NCBI GenBank assembly: GCA_027593305.1 | Contig: JAQCJA010000030.1 | Span: 1-19,394, forward strand | Source: a bacterium | Lineage (GTDB): Bacteria > Latescibacterota > UBA2968 > UBA8231 | Direction: 5' to 3' | DNA: 19,394 bases | Shown here: piece by piece, positions 7,965 through 15,609 of the stretch | Numbering within the stretch: position 1 is the first letter of the stretch | Layout: each line of letters starts with the position of its first letter | Notes under the pieces: generated by a model | Told to the model about the DNA's origin: nothing | Databases searched by the model: none | Seen by the model: only the letters and a program-made list of their open reading frames with translations | Made by a program: the position numbers and the translations under genes

Positions 7965-9029
7965 CTAGAAGCTCAGATTCAGCGACACGCGGTGCACGTT
8001 GTCGAGAATACCGAACTCCGTGAAGGCGTAGTCGACCACAACGTCGTACCCGGCCAGCGACACATCGACGCCCATGCCAAGGGTGTAGCCCTCCTCGGTA
8101 CGGTCAGACGTGAAGTCGGTGCTCGTCGGGTTGTTCGGCGACAGTGCCTCACCCGAATGGCCGGTGATCTCGTCCGTCTTGTCATCCGTCACACCGGTGT
8201 AGTTGAACTTGTACCCACCACGCAGCTTCAACCTGTGCAGAACCTGCAACTCGCCGGCGGCAAAGACCAGCTGATCGCTGTCCTGAGGCTTGGTGGCATC
8301 CGCCATGAGCGTCAACTTCGTGCCCATGTCGTCTTCCTCGATGATGTCGATGGCGGAACCGACGCTGAAGATCAGCGGCAGTGGTGCGCTCTGACGATCG
8401 AAGAAGTCGATGTCATTGCCGAGGTTGTTCAACCGGGCACCGATACGGGCGCCGCGGTAGCCGATGTGGTAGATGGCACCCACATCGAGAGCAAAGGCGG
8501 TAGCACTCTCATCATCGATGGACTGGCTGATCATCTTGCCCGTCACACCCATGGCGAGTTTATCGGTGACCTGACGGGCCCAGGTGATGCCCACGGAGAG
8601 GTCCTGATAGTCGTAGTCACCCGTATTCGTATCAAAGGGGGTGAAGCCCTCGATGAACGAAGGCACCAGGTCGCGATCGGCGTCGATGCCGGACAACCCC
8701 AGACTGACAACACCGATACCGACGGTGCCAAAATCCCCGAATTTCTTGCTTACACCGACGGCGGCGTGGTTGAGATCGGCGATCCACTGATTGTAGTTGA
8801 TCGTCGCCTGCATGCCGCGCTCGATGGCGATACCCGCCGGGTTCCAGAACATCTGCGTGGCGTCACCGGTGACCGTGGTGTAGGCCGAACCAAGACCTGT
8901 CGCACGGGCGCCAACGCCAACCTTGAGAAATGCCGCGCCAGTAAGGCCGGACTTACGTGCTGCGTCCGCAGGGCCAACTGCCAGCGCCGCCAGCGCCAGC
9001 CCCAGTACGCACTTTCTATAGAATGTCAT
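7965..9029 (-). CDS. PorV/PorQ-family outer-membrane beta-barrel protein
   Basis: A 354-residue protein with a Sec signal (K-C-V-L-G-L-A-L-A-A-L-A-V-G, likely cleaved after A-D-A near residue 23). The mature start contains G-A-A-F-L-K-V-G-V-G-A-R-A-T-G-L-G-S-A-Y and then D-A-T-Q-M-F-W-N-P-A-G. These segments are hallmarks of the PorV/PorQ (UPF0164, FadL-like) family. The rest alternates hydrophobic and polar residues as in a transmembrane barrel and ends in L-N-L-S-F with a terminal aromatic, the usual barrel-assembly signal. In Bacteroidota PorV is the T9SS shuttle that receives substrates carrying C-terminal sorting domains. Other family members have no known role. GGAG lies seven bases before ATG 9029, and only 18 bases separate it from the preceding gene, which encodes a possible T9SS-type substrate. 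It is the last gene before the terminator. Confidence 0.88.
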   Translation of the reverse strand: MTFYRKCVLGLALAALAVGPADAARKSGLTGAAFLKVGVGARATGLGSAYTTVTGDATQMFWNPAGIAIERGMQATINYNQWIADLNHAAVGVSKKFGDFGTVGIGVVSLGLSGIDADRDLVPSFIEGFTPFDTNTGDYDYQDLSVGITWARQVTDKLAMGVTGKMISQSIDDESATAFALDVGAIYHIGYRGARIGARLNNLGNDIDFFDRQSAPLPLIFSVGSAIDIIEEDDMGTKLTLMADATKPQDSDQLVFAAGELQVLHRLKLRGGYKFNYTGVTDDKTDEITGHSGEALSPNNPTSTDFTSDRTEEGYTLGMGVDVSLAGYDVVVDYAFTEFGILDNVHRVSLNLSF

Positions 9030-9047
9030 TCTCAGTCTCCGGTCTCG

Positions 9048-11582
9048 TTAGCGCAGGATCGCGAAGTGGCCGGTCTGCGTTCCACCGGGGTACTCCGCCA
9101 CGTAGATGTAAAGGCCGCTGGTGACTTCGATCCCGTCCTTGGAGAACATATCCCAGAAGATGGTACCATCCGCCGGGTTGGTGCCCTCAAAGCGCAGTAC
9201 ATCGATGATCTGACCTGACACATCCAGAATCGTGACCTTCACACCTGTGGGCAGATTGCTGAACAGGATCTTGTGCTCAAGGCCGGTGTCGTGCAGCGCC
9301 TCGACCTTGTACGGGTTGGGTGTCACCCGGATCTTCGTTGCGCCCGACTGCAGAGCCGCTGGGGACACCAGTGGTGACTTCAGCACGAACGCCGCACCGA
9401 TGTCCTTGCGGCCCTGAATGTCGTTCTGCTCCGGGAAAAAGACGTTCGCCGTGGCGTAGTGGAAAGTCTGCTCCCACAGGCCCGAGCGACCGTTGAAGTT
9501 GACGCGGTGCGACTCCAGCGAGGTGAACGGCTGGCCAACGACCGTACCACTCTGGTTGTCATAGGCGGCCACGTAGTAGTAGTACGTGAAGCCGAAGGCG
9601 ACCAGATCGCTGGCATCTTCAAACACGTACTCATAGCCGTCGGCCGCCGCGTTCGGATTGCGGTACCGACCCAACTCGCTGGCGGGTATATTGGCGATCA
9701 GACGATAGGGACCCGACGCATTCGGCTCCTGCTGTTTGTAGCCAGAAGAAGAGATGTTCGGGTTGTTGGGGATGCCGAGAGCGACCAGATTGGCGTCGCT
9801 CATATTCGGCGTCGTCTGCAGGTGATAGGTATCGGCCAGACGCATACTGCCCAGCTGCTGCGAATCCACGTTCGGGAAAGGCGTCGACCGGTAGACCTTG
9901 TAGCCGGCGAAGTCTGCCGCCGTCTGCGCCCGGTCATCCCACTTGATGTCAATGCGGCCGCTGACGTTTGGCGCCACAACCATTTCGGGACTCGGCGGTG
10001 GTGCGGGCACGTTCCAGTTGTTGTCGTATGCCCACTGCCCGGCCTTGCGCGCCTTGCGCACGCCCTGCAGACGGAAACCACCGTATTCGATCAGCGTGAC
10101 ATTCATCGACTCGCCGACTTCGAGAGCAAAAGGACCAATGGCGGCGCGGTGCTTGCCGTCAAAGTTATAGCCGATGGAGAAACCCTCATCCCAGTCGGCC
10201 GCTTCTTCGGGTGCATTGGGCCAGTTGCTGGCATTGTCCTTCTCCCAGTTCTGGATGAAGGTGCCGTTGTACTTCATGTCGCCGCGGGGCTTGCCACGCT
10301 CCCCTTCGGGACGCACGGCGTCGATGAAGGACAGCGGGTCCCCATTGACGATATCGGCGTCGTTCGGATCAAACCAGTTCGGGTCCGGCTTGAGGTTGGC
10401 CAGACTCTGCAGTGGCGTGTCGCGCTCGGTGTAATCGCCGCGGTTGCCGATGGCATCACCATCGAACCAGACACCCATCGACATGCGATGTTCGATCATG
10501 GCGTTGTTGCGTGTGTCACTGTCCTTCTCAACTGTCGTGTACCAACCGCGCTCGGCTCCGGCGCCGACAGGATGACTGTCGTAGATCGTCATCTTGTCTG
10601 GCTGTCCGGCACTGCTGCCGGACGCCGGCAGGGCGCCCTCTTTGGCGGCGATGAACTGGAAACCGGCAAAGATGTCGTAGTAGATGCCACGGCTGTTCAT
10701 CGTGGCGCCGAGACGACGCGAGCCATCCGCTGCCCAGGGCACACCGTCAGGACCGGCACCCTTGGTCAGATCGTTCGTTGGCCCGGTAAAGATCACCGGC
10801 ACATCCCAGGGGTTGCCATCGGCATCCGGTGTGGCATCGTAGCCTGAGGCGGGCCCCGTGAACCAGCCGCTGGCACCGCGGCGGCCGTTGACGCCGTTCG
10901 TCATCGAGTTGATCGGCTCGTGGCGCATGCTCAACGTCAGTGCATTGATGCGGTTGCCGCTGCGATCCACTGTGCCATCCGCGTCGATGTCGACCTCACC
11001 CGTATTGGTCAGCCCCATCTCAATGGCGATGAAGTCGTTCAGGTTGGCGGTGTTGATCGAGTACTGGCGGATGCGGTACTGCACGTCGATGCCGAGGTTG
11101 GTCGGTGTCAGTCCCTCGTACATCTGCACGTGCCGATTGTTGTCATCGACCCAGTGCGCCCCGGCGTCGAAGGTCGAGCGCTCGGCACCGGCCATGCCGT
11201 CGAGGAAAAACCCGTAGGCGAAGTGCCCCTTATTGGGATCATCACCGCGCGCGTACGGATTGAAGGCTGGGTCAGGATTGTACTCAACGATCTGGATCTG
11301 CTGTTCCCAGGGCAGGTGAATGTTCTCGCCTCCGGGGTAGGTCATGCTCGGTGTCGTCCACTGACGATCGAGGTTGCCCACGCGGATCAGCATGTAGTAA
11401 TCGTCGGGAGAATCACTACCCGACTCGCGATAACTCTTGGCGACGTTGGTGGGCAGAAAAGTCTCCCACAGGTCGCCCGCAGTGAAGACGCCGCCCTGGG
11501 CCTGCGCCCGGGCTTGGGTCGACACCAGCGTCACGAGAGCCAGCGCCAACGCTACTCGTGTTGTGGTGTGGAACTTGGTCAT
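9048..11582 (-). CDS. Large secreted protein with fibronectin-like region and T9SS/FlgD-like C-terminal domain
   Basis: An 844-residue protein with a Sec signal (residues 1 to about 26, cleavage near A-R-A). I do not recognise the 27-520 region; it is rich in W, Y, N, D and G and holds calcium-loop-like stretches DIDADGTVD (198-206) and PDADGNPWD (252-260). From about 528 a proline-rich linker leads to a fibronectin-III-like region (IKWDD, then Y-K-V-Y-R-S). The last 97 residues (748-844) read V-T-P-N-P-Y, I-L-F-S-N-L-P, V-T-I-L-D-V-S-G, G-T-I-F-W-D, S-G-L-Y-I-Y-V and G-H-F-A-I-L-R. This is the pattern of FlgD-Ig/T9SS type A sorting domains. It sits between a TonB-dependent receptor (33-bp gap) and a PorV-like gene (18-bp gap), so a surface-exposed, SusD-like partner role is plausible but not shown. 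AGGAG eight to nine bases upstream supports ATG 11582. Confidence 0.8.
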   Translation of the reverse strand: MTKFHTTTRVALALALVTLVSTQARAQAQGGVFTAGDLWETFLPTNVAKSYRESGSDSPDDYYMLIRVGNLDRQWTTPSMTYPGGENIHLPWEQQIQIVEYNPDPAFNPYARGDDPNKGHFAYGFFLDGMAGAERSTFDAGAHWVDDNNRHVQMYEGLTPTNLGIDVQYRIRQYSINTANLNDFIAIEMGLTNTGEVDIDADGTVDRSGNRINALTLSMRHEPINSMTNGVNGRRGASGWFTGPASGYDATPDADGNPWDVPVIFTGPTNDLTKGAGPDGVPWAADGSRRLGATMNSRGIYYDIFAGFQFIAAKEGALPASGSSAGQPDKMTIYDSHPVGAGAERGWYTTVEKDSDTRNNAMIEHRMSMGVWFDGDAIGNRGDYTERDTPLQSLANLKPDPNWFDPNDADIVNGDPLSFIDAVRPEGERGKPRGDMKYNGTFIQNWEKDNASNWPNAPEEAADWDEGFSIGYNFDGKHRAAIGPFALEVGESMNVTLIEYGGFRLQGVRKARKAGQWAYDNNWNVPAPPPSPEMVVAPNVSGRIDIKWDDRAQTAADFAGYKVYRSTPFPNVDSQQLGSMRLADTYHLQTTPNMSDANLVALGIPNNPNISSSGYKQQEPNASGPYRLIANIPASELGRYRNPNAAADGYEYVFEDASDLVAFGFTYYYYVAAYDNQSGTVVGQPFTSLESHRVNFNGRSGLWEQTFHYATANVFFPEQNDIQGRKDIGAAFVLKSPLVSPAALQSGATKIRVTPNPYKVEALHDTGLEHKILFSNLPTGVKVTILDVSGQIIDVLRFEGTNPADGTIFWDMFSKDGIEVTSGLYIYVAEYPGGTQTGHFAILR

Positions 11583-11615
11583 GATATGGATCTCCTAAGC
11601 TGTAGTCGGCAGGAT

Positions 11616-14552
11616 TTAGAAGTCGAGGCTGAACCCGAGGTTCAGACGACGTGCCGGCCCATAAATGGGCTGACCGTTTCCGTTGAAGGCCCGGCCGAGT
11701 ACACCTGTCGGATCCTCTTTGGTTTCCCAGAGGATCTGATCCTCTGATGTCCCGCCGCCGTTAAAGGCGATGATATTCTCGCGATCCAGGAGATTCCGGA
11801 CCTCGAAGAAAGCGCTGATGCGCTGATTGCCATAGTCGAATCCGCGCGTAAGCCGCAGATCCACTGTCATGTTGAATGGCGCCCGCTTGGTCTCGTTCTG
11901 ACGGGGATCCGTTGAGGTGGCAGTCACCTGATAGAGGAAACCGCTCTCAAAGCTGCTGATCATCGAACTGCCGATGGCGTATGGCAGATCGGCCATCAGC
12001 GTCAACGCCAGACGATGGGTGCGATCGAAACCGGAGGTCAGAGGATTGCTGCCACCGGCGACGGTGCGCTCGATCGTATTGAAGCTTTCACGCTCGTCGA
12101 AAGGAATGTCCGTGTCGCCCTGGGAAGCAGCGAAGGACGTCTGCGACGGATACGGGCTGACGTCGCCGGCAGATCCCGACGCCTTGATGTAGCTCAGGGC
12201 GTAGTTCAGGCGCCAGTTGACGCGACTGGAAGCCCGACGCTCCAGGCCCAGTTCCAGACCACGACTGTCGGCATACCCACCACTTGTGATCAGCGTATAC
12301 GAGCCCCCCGTTACCGGATTGATCGAGTAGCCGATGTTGCTGTAGTTGTCGATATCGCGGTAGTAGGCGGCGATGTCGAGCAGGTAGTCGGGATGGAAGC
12401 TGTACTGCAGACCCATCTCGTACGCAGTTGCCTGCGACGGGTCCCTGGCGACGTCCTGCGTGCTCGGCAGCGACTCCTGGGCAAAGGTGCCGTAATTCTC
12501 ATAAATCGTTGAAAAAGAGGGCGCCGAGTAGAATTTGCCCCACGAATAGTACATCGCCGACTTCTCGGACACCGGATGCGAGATGCCCAGACGCGGCTGC
12601 CAGAACCATTTGATGGCGATGTCGCGGTCCCGCACCTCTGTGCGCGCAACCTGTCCCGTCGACAATGTTTCGAGCACGAAAGGATCGAAGAAATCGGTGA
12701 ACTGATCGACACCGACATCAAAGCCATCCAGGCGCAGGCCGGCGTTGACGATCACACCTTCATATTCGATGCGATCCTGTACGTAACCGGAGTATTCCTT
12801 CGGATTGACCTCGAACTGGGTCTGCTGAAACGGGAACTGCAGATCGTAGCCGATGGGCACGGTCGTCAACTGTTCGAAATTGTTGACTTCGTGCCGGCGG
12901 AACATGACGCCCGCCTTGAGCTGATGGTTGTAGTTCACCTGGCTGGTGATATCGAACTTCGCCTGGGTGACGTTGCGCTCGATTTCATTGTAGTAGAACG
13001 CCGCCTTTTTGAAGCGGTACTGATTGCGCGAGAATCCAAGGCTGAAGCTCTGATCCTGGATCAGCGTGCTGAAGAAGGAGGGTGTGCCATCCGGACGTGT
13101 GCCGTTGCCGCCGTCGACGCCCAGATACAGGGCCGCCTCTGCCGCTGTATCGATGCGGATGAAGTCACCATCCTCACCGATCTCCGGCGTGCCGTTGGCA
13201 TTGTCGTCCGAGTAGCCGAACTCGGATTTGCGGTTCAGCTGAGAGACCTTGATTTCGTAGAACGTGTTGTGCGACAAGGTGTGCGTCAGGGCCAGAAAAC
13301 CCATGGAGCCCAGTTTCTTGTTCCCCATGTTGCCTTCGGGGAAGAACTTGTAGACACCGCTGAAATCCCGGTTCGTCCAGCCCCCGAGTCCGCCGCCATC
13401 ATCCACCGTGCCACTGGCTGTCAGCTTGATGGCGTCCGAAGCCTGGTGGGTGAGTTTGAGGCTGTAACGCGCCGACCGGTGCTGCTCATAGGAGAACTGA
13501 CCGCTATCGTCGACGTAACGCAGGGTGCCGAAGTAGTGCGTCTTGTCGCTGATGGGACCACCGATGGACAACTCCGCCTCGTAAGGCAGATCGTCGCCGT
13601 AACCAACCTTGTCGATCGTGCTGTTGTCGAAGGTGTAGGCGGCGGCGGCGGCACGATCGGCCGCCTCCGTGCTGGCCAGCTTGGTGTCGCGCTCAGCGAT
13701 GTAGTCGTTCAGATCGCTGTAGACACCGGTGCCCGCATTCTTGATGCCAGACGGACTGAAGCGGAAGAACAGGCGCGCCTCGACCTCGTCGCCACCCTCA
13801 CGGGTGGTGATGTTGATGATGCCAGCCGATGCGGCGTCATACTCGGCGTTGAACGTCCCCGAAATGATGTCGAGGCTCTGCACCGACGACGTGTTGATGC
13901 CGACGGCAGAGTATTCGTTGGCGGTGGAGCGATTCTGCACAGCGTAGCCGTTGGACACGCCCGTGCCTTCACCGCCACGGAAATACGTGTCGGACACGTC
14001 GATCCCGTCCAGCAGAATCCGCGAATCCGACTTGCGACCGCCGCGGATGTAGCCACCAAAGACGGACGGCGTCGTTTCCACCAGCTCGCTGATGTCGGAA
14101 ACGGGCATGGTATTGTTGAGTTCAGCGACACCGATGGAGGCGCTGCTCGAGGTGCGTGATTTCTCCACCAGGGGCGCTTCGGCGACGATGGTGACAACCT
14201 GCCCGGAAATCGTCTGGCGGTCCATCTTGAAATCGACAGCCGACGTCAGATCCAGACTGACGGAGACATCTGTCTGCGCCAGCGCCTTGAAGCCGATGTA
14301 GCTGGCAGTGACTGTGTAGGATCCCGGTGGCACGTTGAGGATGAAATATTTGCCCTCGTCGTCCGTTGTTGTTCCCCTGGGTGTTGTTCCCACAGTGGTG
14401 ACCACGTTGGCGCCGATCAACGGCAGACCAGACGCATCCGTCACCTTGCCAGCAAGTTTTCCGTTGCCGGCCATGGCCATGCTGCTCAGTACGAGCAGTG
14501 CGGCTGTGGCAACCCACAGCACGGGCCCGGATCGGGTTGGTACAAAACGCAT
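11616..14552 (-). CDS. TonB-dependent receptor with carboxypeptidase-regulatory-like N-terminal domain
   Basis: A 978-residue outer-membrane receptor. A signal peptide (1 to about 28, A-M-A cleavage) is followed by a carboxypeptidase-regulatory-like beta-sandwich (about 32-113; K-V-T-D-A-S-G-L-P-L-I-G-A-N-V, then D-D-E-G-K-Y-F-I-L-N-V-P-P-G-S-Y-T-V). The plug (about 125-252) has Y-I-R-G-G-R-K-S-D-S-R-I-L-L-D-G-I-D-V (168-186) and the A-E-Y-D-A-A-S-A-G-I-I-N-I-T-T end. The remainder is the barrel, ending in N-L-G-F-S-L-D-F. I chose ATG 14552 because a strong AGGGAGGT stands four bases upstream and the signal peptide starts there; the frame is open for 39 more codons upstream without signal character. 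These receptors import large ligands using TonB energy; the ligand is unknown and no tonB/exbBD is in the window. It is the first gene of the operon with the 844-residue protein and the PorV-like protein. Confidence 0.92.
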   Translation of the reverse strand: MRFVPTRSGPVLWVATAALLVLSSMAMAGNGKLAGKVTDASGLPLIGANVVTTVGTTPRGTTTDDEGKYFILNVPPGSYTVTASYIGFKALAQTDVSVSLDLTSAVDFKMDRQTISGQVVTIVAEAPLVEKSRTSSSASIGVAELNNTMPVSDISELVETTPSVFGGYIRGGRKSDSRILLDGIDVSDTYFRGGEGTGVSNGYAVQNRSTANEYSAVGINTSSVQSLDIISGTFNAEYDAASAGIINITTREGGDEVEARLFFRFSPSGIKNAGTGVYSDLNDYIAERDTKLASTEAADRAAAAAYTFDNSTIDKVGYGDDLPYEAELSIGGPISDKTHYFGTLRYVDDSGQFSYEQHRSARYSLKLTHQASDAIKLTASGTVDDGGGLGGWTNRDFSGVYKFFPEGNMGNKKLGSMGFLALTHTLSHNTFYEIKVSQLNRKSEFGYSDDNANGTPEIGEDGDFIRIDTAAEAALYLGVDGGNGTRPDGTPSFFSTLIQDQSFSLGFSRNQYRFKKAAFYYNEIERNVTQAKFDITSQVNYNHQLKAGVMFRRHEVNNFEQLTTVPIGYDLQFPFQQTQFEVNPKEYSGYVQDRIEYEGVIVNAGLRLDGFDVGVDQFTDFFDPFVLETLSTGQVARTEVRDRDIAIKWFWQPRLGISHPVSEKSAMYYSWGKFYSAPSFSTIYENYGTFAQESLPSTQDVARDPSQATAYEMGLQYSFHPDYLLDIAAYYRDIDNYSNIGYSINPVTGGSYTLITSGGYADSRGLELGLERRASSRVNWRLNYALSYIKASGSAGDVSPYPSQTSFAASQGDTDIPFDERESFNTIERTVAGGSNPLTSGFDRTHRLALTLMADLPYAIGSSMISSFESGFLYQVTATSTDPRQNETKRAPFNMTVDLRLTRGFDYGNQRISAFFEVRNLLDRENIIAFNGGGTSEDQILWETKEDPTGVLGRAFNGNGQPIYGPARRLNLGFSLDF

Positions 14553-14556
14553 AGCG

Positions 14557-14564
14557 ACCTCCCT
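14557..14564 (-). promoter_or_regulatory. Strong Shine-Dalgarno of the TonB-dependent receptor
   Basis: On the minus strand AGGGAGGT stands four bases before ATG 14552. It decides against the 39-codon longer open frame. Confidence 0.8.
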
Positions 14565-14677
14565 CGCGTTGAGAATACTTCGTTCGAACGCGCTCAGTAA
14601 GATTCGGGGCCCGCGTCCGAGGTGGCGGAATCCCGAGAAGACTGCGATTGGTAGTCTGATTTGAACCATCAGAGGTC

Positions 14678-14707
14678 AATATAGGGAAGATTGTCAAACT
14701 CTGTAAA
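14678..14707 (-). promoter_or_regulatory. Candidate promoter of the TonB receptor operon
   Basis: On the minus strand TTTACA (14702-14707) and TATATT (14678-14683) are separated by 18 bases, each one base off the sigma-70 consensus. This predicts a 5' leader of about 120 bases before ATG 14552. The whole spacer 14553-14811 (259 bp) is less GC-rich than the genes around it. I see no riboswitch-like structure in the leader. Confidence 0.45.
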
Positions 14708-14724
14708 GGTGCCGGGACGAGAAA

Positions 14725-14742
14725 GGTAAATGTCTGTTTACC
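14725..14742. promoter_or_regulatory. Perfect inverted repeat upstream of the TonB receptor promoter
   Basis: GGTAAA-N6-TTTACC, with perfect 6-bp arms and a 6-base spacer, lies 17 bases upstream of the candidate -35 hexamer. The size and symmetry suit a dimeric regulator, and the position would suit an activator. It is 69 bases downstream of the phyH-like stop, but its AT-rich stem and the lack of a proper T-run make a terminator unlikely. Confidence 0.45.
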
Positions 14743-14811
14743 CTGATGTTACGTGTACCTGTTGCCCCGCCGTTTTGCCTGCCGGTGCAGACCGCGAGGG
14801 TGCGGATCGGC

Positions 14812-15609
14812 TCAGTCTGGCGCCGCCAGAATGTGGCGCCGTTCCGGGCGCAGCCGAAGAACCAGGCCGGCCTCATAGGCGTCCTTGGCTTCCCGTTGCG
14901 CCTGTGGCAGGGCAACCGTCACGCCGACGGCGGTGAAGGTCACGACCAGAGCCTTGCGCGCCAGCGAGTCCAGGTTGACCGAGGCGCCATGAACCATGGC
15001 AGTCGTCAACACCGTCGCCTGACCGGCGCGGGCCAGCAGGGGCTGCGGATCTCCGTACGCCAGTGCTGGCAGGTCGGCCAGGGGAATGCCGATGACCCGT
15101 GGCAGATGCTGCTGCAGGCCCGGCTGACGCTGCCAGCAGTCGGCCAGCGGCACATGGCTCCCGGCGCGGTACATCAGGGGCGCCCGCGACTCTGTTACAT
15201 CGCTGAGCCACAGGAAAAAGGTGCAGACGATGCGCCGCGGAGAGGCGTCGAGATCGGCACGGGTGTACTGCAGATCGATATGCTGATCGAAGGTGAAAGG
15301 AGCCGCTGGCTGCGGGTAGGTCGCCAGAGCCGCTGTCTGCAGGAATCTCACATCCTTGGCATCCAGTACGCCCCGGGCGACCTCTTCCAGGAATGGGTGC
15401 TGAATCAGGTCCACCAGTTCCGGGTCGAAGAAGCTGCACGTCGTGGACGTGCGAAATCGCTGTTGCCCCTGCGCATCCGGGGGCGACGCCGGCACGATCC
15501 GGTCGAATGCTGCCGCAGCTGCCTGGATCTGGTCGCTGGTGAAGGGCGTCTCCAGTGTGACGGCCCCGTCCTGCAGGAAGGTGGTGATCTGGGCCGCGGA
15601 AATCACCAT
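14812..15609 (-). CDS. Phytanoyl-CoA dioxygenase (PhyH)-family Fe(II)/2-oxoglutarate oxygenase
   Basis: A 265-residue PhyH-family protein. The iron facial triad is H110-x-D112 (in FDQHID) with H207 (MVHGAS), and R218 (L-A-R-K) is a candidate 2-oxoglutarate ligand. The N-terminal F-L-Q-D-G-A-V pattern is typical of the family. PhyH enzymes hydroxylate small molecules or CoA esters in the cytosol; the substrate cannot be told from sequence. I chose ATG 15609 although the frame is open for 37 more codons: those codons lie inside the upstream pseudouridine synthase gene and do not look like protein. ATG 15607-15609 overlaps the TGA of that gene (15603-15605) in ATGGTGA, so translation is probably coupled. 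Confidence 0.87.
   Translation of the reverse strand: MVISAAQITTFLQDGAVTLETPFTSDQIQAAAAAFDRIVPASPPDAQGQQRFRTSTTCSFFDPELVDLIQHPFLEEVARGVLDAKDVRFLQTAALATYPQPAAPFTFDQHIDLQYTRADLDASPRRIVCTFFLWLSDVTESRAPLMYRAGSHVPLADCWQRQPGLQQHLPRVIGIPLADLPALAYGDPQPLLARAGQATVLTTAMVHGASVNLDSLARKALVVTFTAVGVTVALPQAQREAKDAYEAGLVLRLRPERRHILAAPD

Noticed and set aside
6867..9218. A 783-codon open frame on the plus strand across the PLP enzyme and PorV-like genes
   Set aside because: It is antisense to two well-supported genes and has no recognisable domains; long antisense frames are common in GC-rich DNA.
12576..14159. A 527-codon plus-strand open frame across the TonB receptor
   Set aside because: Mirror of the receptor's codon pattern; no ribosome binding site and no domain character.
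14553..14669. A 39-codon N-terminal extension of the TonB receptor
   Set aside because: A strong Shine-Dalgarno and a normal signal peptide place the start at 14552.
14725..14742. The inverted repeat as a terminator for the PhyH gene
   Set aside because: Stem is mostly A/T and there is no proper T-run; placement upstream of a promoter fits an operator better.
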